Below, in pieces: positions 14,937 to 16,254 of a DNA stretch of 16,254 nucleotides (positions within the stretch are counted from its first letter, which is position 1; each line of letters begins with the position of its first letter). The stretch is taken from contig CAJUEB010000028.1 in NCBI GenBank assembly GCA_910585135.1, positions 1 to 16,254 of the forward strand, read 5' to 3'. The notes under the pieces are model-generated. The model did not search any database. It was not told the DNA's origin and saw nothing but the letters and a program-made list of their open reading frames with translations. A program made the translations under genes and the position numbers. This DNA is from an uncultured Eubacteriales bacterium (GTDB lineage: Bacteria > Bacillota > Clostridia > Peptostreptococcales > Anaerovoracaceae).

Positions 14937-14961
14937 GACAGCCGGCCATATGCCGACTGTC
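14937..14961 (-). terminator. Hairpin between gap and pgk (partial terminator or processing site)
   Basis: On the minus strand GACAGTCGGC and GCCGGCTGTC form a 10-bp stem (one G-U pair) around ATATG. AATTATTAAAAA follows, too poor in T for a strong terminator. It could lower readthrough from gap to pgk or protect the gap mRNA 3' end. On the plus strand a T run follows, but no plus-strand gene is present. Confidence 0.4.
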
Positions 14962-14987
14962 TAAAATTATTTTTTCGTTATTATGTA

Positions 14988-16004
14988 TTATGCGTGGTCT
15001 ACGCTGTACATATGCCTGATCAGCTCCAGTACTTTCACGGAATAGCCGTATTCATTGTCATAAAACGCAATCAGCTTAAAGAATTTGTCGTTGAGCTGGA
15101 TTCCCTCTCTTGCGTCAAAGATCGATGTGTTCGAATCACCGATGAAATCGCTGGAAACAACCTCGTCATCAACATATTCGATCACGCCCTTCATATGGCC
15201 TTCCGACGCTTCCTTGATCTTCTGGCAGATATCTTCATAGCTTGCCGATTTTTTGAGCTGGACATTCAGATCCACGAGCGATACATCATTGGTCGGTACG
15301 CGATAGGAAATGCCGGTCATTTTGCCTACCAGAGAAGGAATTACCAGACCGACTGCCTTCGCTGCGCCTGTGGTGGAAGGAATGATGTTTCCGAAAGCCG
15401 ACCTGCCCGTTCTCCAGTCCTTTAAAGAACGTGCATCGACTACCTTCTGCTTTGCAGTTGCCGCATGGATCGTGGACATCAGACCTTGTTCGATGCCCCA
15501 GTTATCCTCAATTACCTTGCAAAGAGGCGCCAGGCAGTTTGTCGTACAGGAAGCATTGGAAACGATGTCCATATCGCTTCTGTAAGAATCATGATTTACG
15601 CCCATGACAAACGTAGGCGTCGTCTTGTCCTTAGCAGGAGCGGTAATGACTACTTTCTTTGCGCCCTGGTTGATATGTACCATCGCTTTTTCCGTCGTAT
15701 TATAAGCGCCAGTTCCTTCAACGATATACTCTGCGCCGCACTTGTCCCATGGAATATTAGCCGCATCGCTTTCACTGTAGACCGGAATCTTTTTCCCGTC
15801 TATAATCAGCCCTTCATCATAATACCCAAGTTCTTTCGGAAAACGTCCAAACACGGTATCGTACTTCAGCATATATGCCATATACTCTCTGTCCGCATTA
15901 CGAACGTTGATTCCTGCGATTTCAATTTCAGGCATATCCATTGCCGCACGGATTACAACACGTGAAATACGCCCAAATCCACTGATACCGATTTTAATTG
16001 CCAT
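14988..16004 (-). CDS. gap: Glyceraldehyde-3-phosphate dehydrogenase, type I, with unusual cofactor loop
   Basis: GAPDH oxidises glyceraldehyde 3-phosphate to 1,3-bisphosphoglycerate. The 338-residue protein has the catalytic C153 in SNASCTTNC, H180 in STIHAATAKQ, and the phosphate-binding KDWRTGRSA and RVPTNDVS. Differences from the family norm: the dinucleotide motif reads GISGFGRIS (6-14) instead of GINGFGRIG. After strand beta-2 it reads GINVRN (31-36), so Val34 takes the place of the NAD-selecting Asp, and Arg35 follows. The usual PTPDVS is PTNDVS. The start at 16004 has GGGAGG 8 bases upstream; an upstream TTG would include the ribosome site. gap is the first of the glycolytic run and begins 63 bases after rpoN, with no cggR between. 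Confidence 0.96.
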   Translation of the reverse strand: MAIKIGISGFGRISRVVIRAAMDMPEIEIAGINVRNADREYMAYMLKYDTVFGRFPKELGYYDEGLIIDGKKIPVYSESDAANIPWDKCGAEYIVEGTGAYNTTEKAMVHINQGAKKVVITAPAKDKTTPTFVMGVNHDSYRSDMDIVSNASCTTNCLAPLCKVIEDNWGIEQGLMSTIHAATAKQKVVDARSLKDWRTGRSAFGNIIPSTTGAAKAVGLVIPSLVGKMTGISYRVPTNDVSLVDLNVQLKKSASYEDICQKIKEASEGHMKGVIEYVDDEVVSSDFIGDSNTSIFDAREGIQLNDKFFKLIAFYDNEYGYSVKVLELIRHMYSVDHA

Positions 16005-16054
16005 TTTGATTTCCTCCCTCAAAATACATTGATACTTTTATAATTTACTATATA

Positions 16055-16070
16055 TAACCTTTACAGGTTA
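16055..16070. promoter_or_regulatory. 16-bp perfect palindrome between rpoN and gap, possible operator
   Basis: TAACCT-TTAC-AGGTTA is an inverted repeat with 6-bp arms. It overlaps the rpoN stop codon and sits about 50-65 bases upstream of gap, next to AT-rich DNA (16030-16056) where a promoter might lie. I see no convincing -35/-10 pair. It fits a small dimeric repressor site or may be chance. Confidence 0.3.
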
Positions 16071-16254
16071 ATAACGCCTTCTTTTGGATGAGGATAAAAT
16101 GTGAAGCTCATCCCTGTACTTGGCCACTGTCCGCCGTGAAATATTGATATCCTTTTCCTTGAGCAGTTCCACCATGTCCTGGTCGCTATATGGGGCTTTC
16201 GTATCTTCATGCTCCACGATTTCTTTGATAAATTCCTTGATGCTGTTGGAGGAT
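16068..16254 (-). CDS. rpoN: RNA polymerase sigma-54 factor RpoN (SigL), C-terminal end only
   Basis: The frame enters from the right edge of the window and ends with TAA at 16068-16070, giving the last 61 residues. It contains the diagnostic RpoN box as SRRTVAKYRDEL (family form ARRTVAKYRE), which reads the -24 promoter element, followed by SSSKRRRY, the usual basic end. The preceding SIKEFIKEIVEHED and YSDQDMVELLKEK match the helices ahead of the box. Sigma-54 recruits polymerase to promoters needing an AAA+ activator. In many Clostridia rpoN stands before the gap operon, with cggR between; here gap follows after 63 bases. Confidence 0.93.
   Translation of the reverse strand, partial: SSNSIKEFIKEIVEHEDTKAPYSDQDMVELLKEKDINISRRTVAKYRDELHILSSSKRRRY

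Noticed and set aside
1..16254. CRISPR array, prophage, insertion sequence or defence island
   Set aside because: No evenly spaced identical repeats, no transposase or phage genes and no nuclease-toxin pairs. Gene content is housekeeping throughout.

Overview
The window looks like a chromosomal stretch from a Gram-positive, probably anaerobic Clostridia-type bacterium (Firmicutes). The evidence is the glycolytic genes gap-pgk-tpiA-eno running into secG just downstream of an rpoN end, the strong AGGAGG-type ribosome sites, the K+-dependent membrane pyrophosphatase, the TrkA/TrkH potassium system and a lipoprotein with a classic signal. I cannot name the species from sequence alone. Nearly all of it is housekeeping and ion-homeostasis DNA. 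I see no transposon, phage, CRISPR, rRNA or tRNA.

Layout. 1-376 (-) is the N-terminal part of a metallo-beta-lactamase-fold hydrolase, divergent from the plus-strand potassium cluster: trkA (668-2038), trkH (2049-3512), a second trkH paralogue (3527-4996), a possible 31-aa ORF (5057-5152) and a two-CBS-domain protein with an Asn-rich linker (5185-5784). This cluster converges on minus-strand rnr (5750-7705). The two coding ends overlap by 35 bp, and each transcription unit appears to carry its intrinsic terminator inside the other gene. Further along the minus strand are an acidic lipoprotein (7864-8163), a 340-bp non-coding stretch with two strong hairpins, and the ion-pumping pyrophosphatase hppA (8636-10654). 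Next come a 220-bp GC-rich unexplained spacer and secG (11028-11258), then about 160 bp of degenerate repeats. After these lie eno (11608-12909), tpiA (12976-13722), pgk (13722-14906), gap (14988-16004) and the last 61 codons of rpoN (16068-16254).

How the genes fit together. TrkA with TrkH imports K+. The pyrophosphatase carries the Ala of the K+-dependent subclass and a Glu placement usual in Na+ pumps, so K+ uptake and PPi-driven cation export would be linked physiologically (inference). The minus-strand block encodes lower glycolysis from glyceraldehyde-3-phosphate to phosphoenolpyruvate, except phosphoglycerate mutase, which is absent here. No cggR-type repressor lies between rpoN and gap.

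I found no convincing undescribed multi-gene system. The points most worth checking are the interlocked convergent terminators (5642-5883), the divergent pore loops of the second TrkH, the non-canonical cofactor loop of GAPDH, and the structured non-coding stretches at 377-553, 8238-8577, 10808-11027 and 11394-11553.
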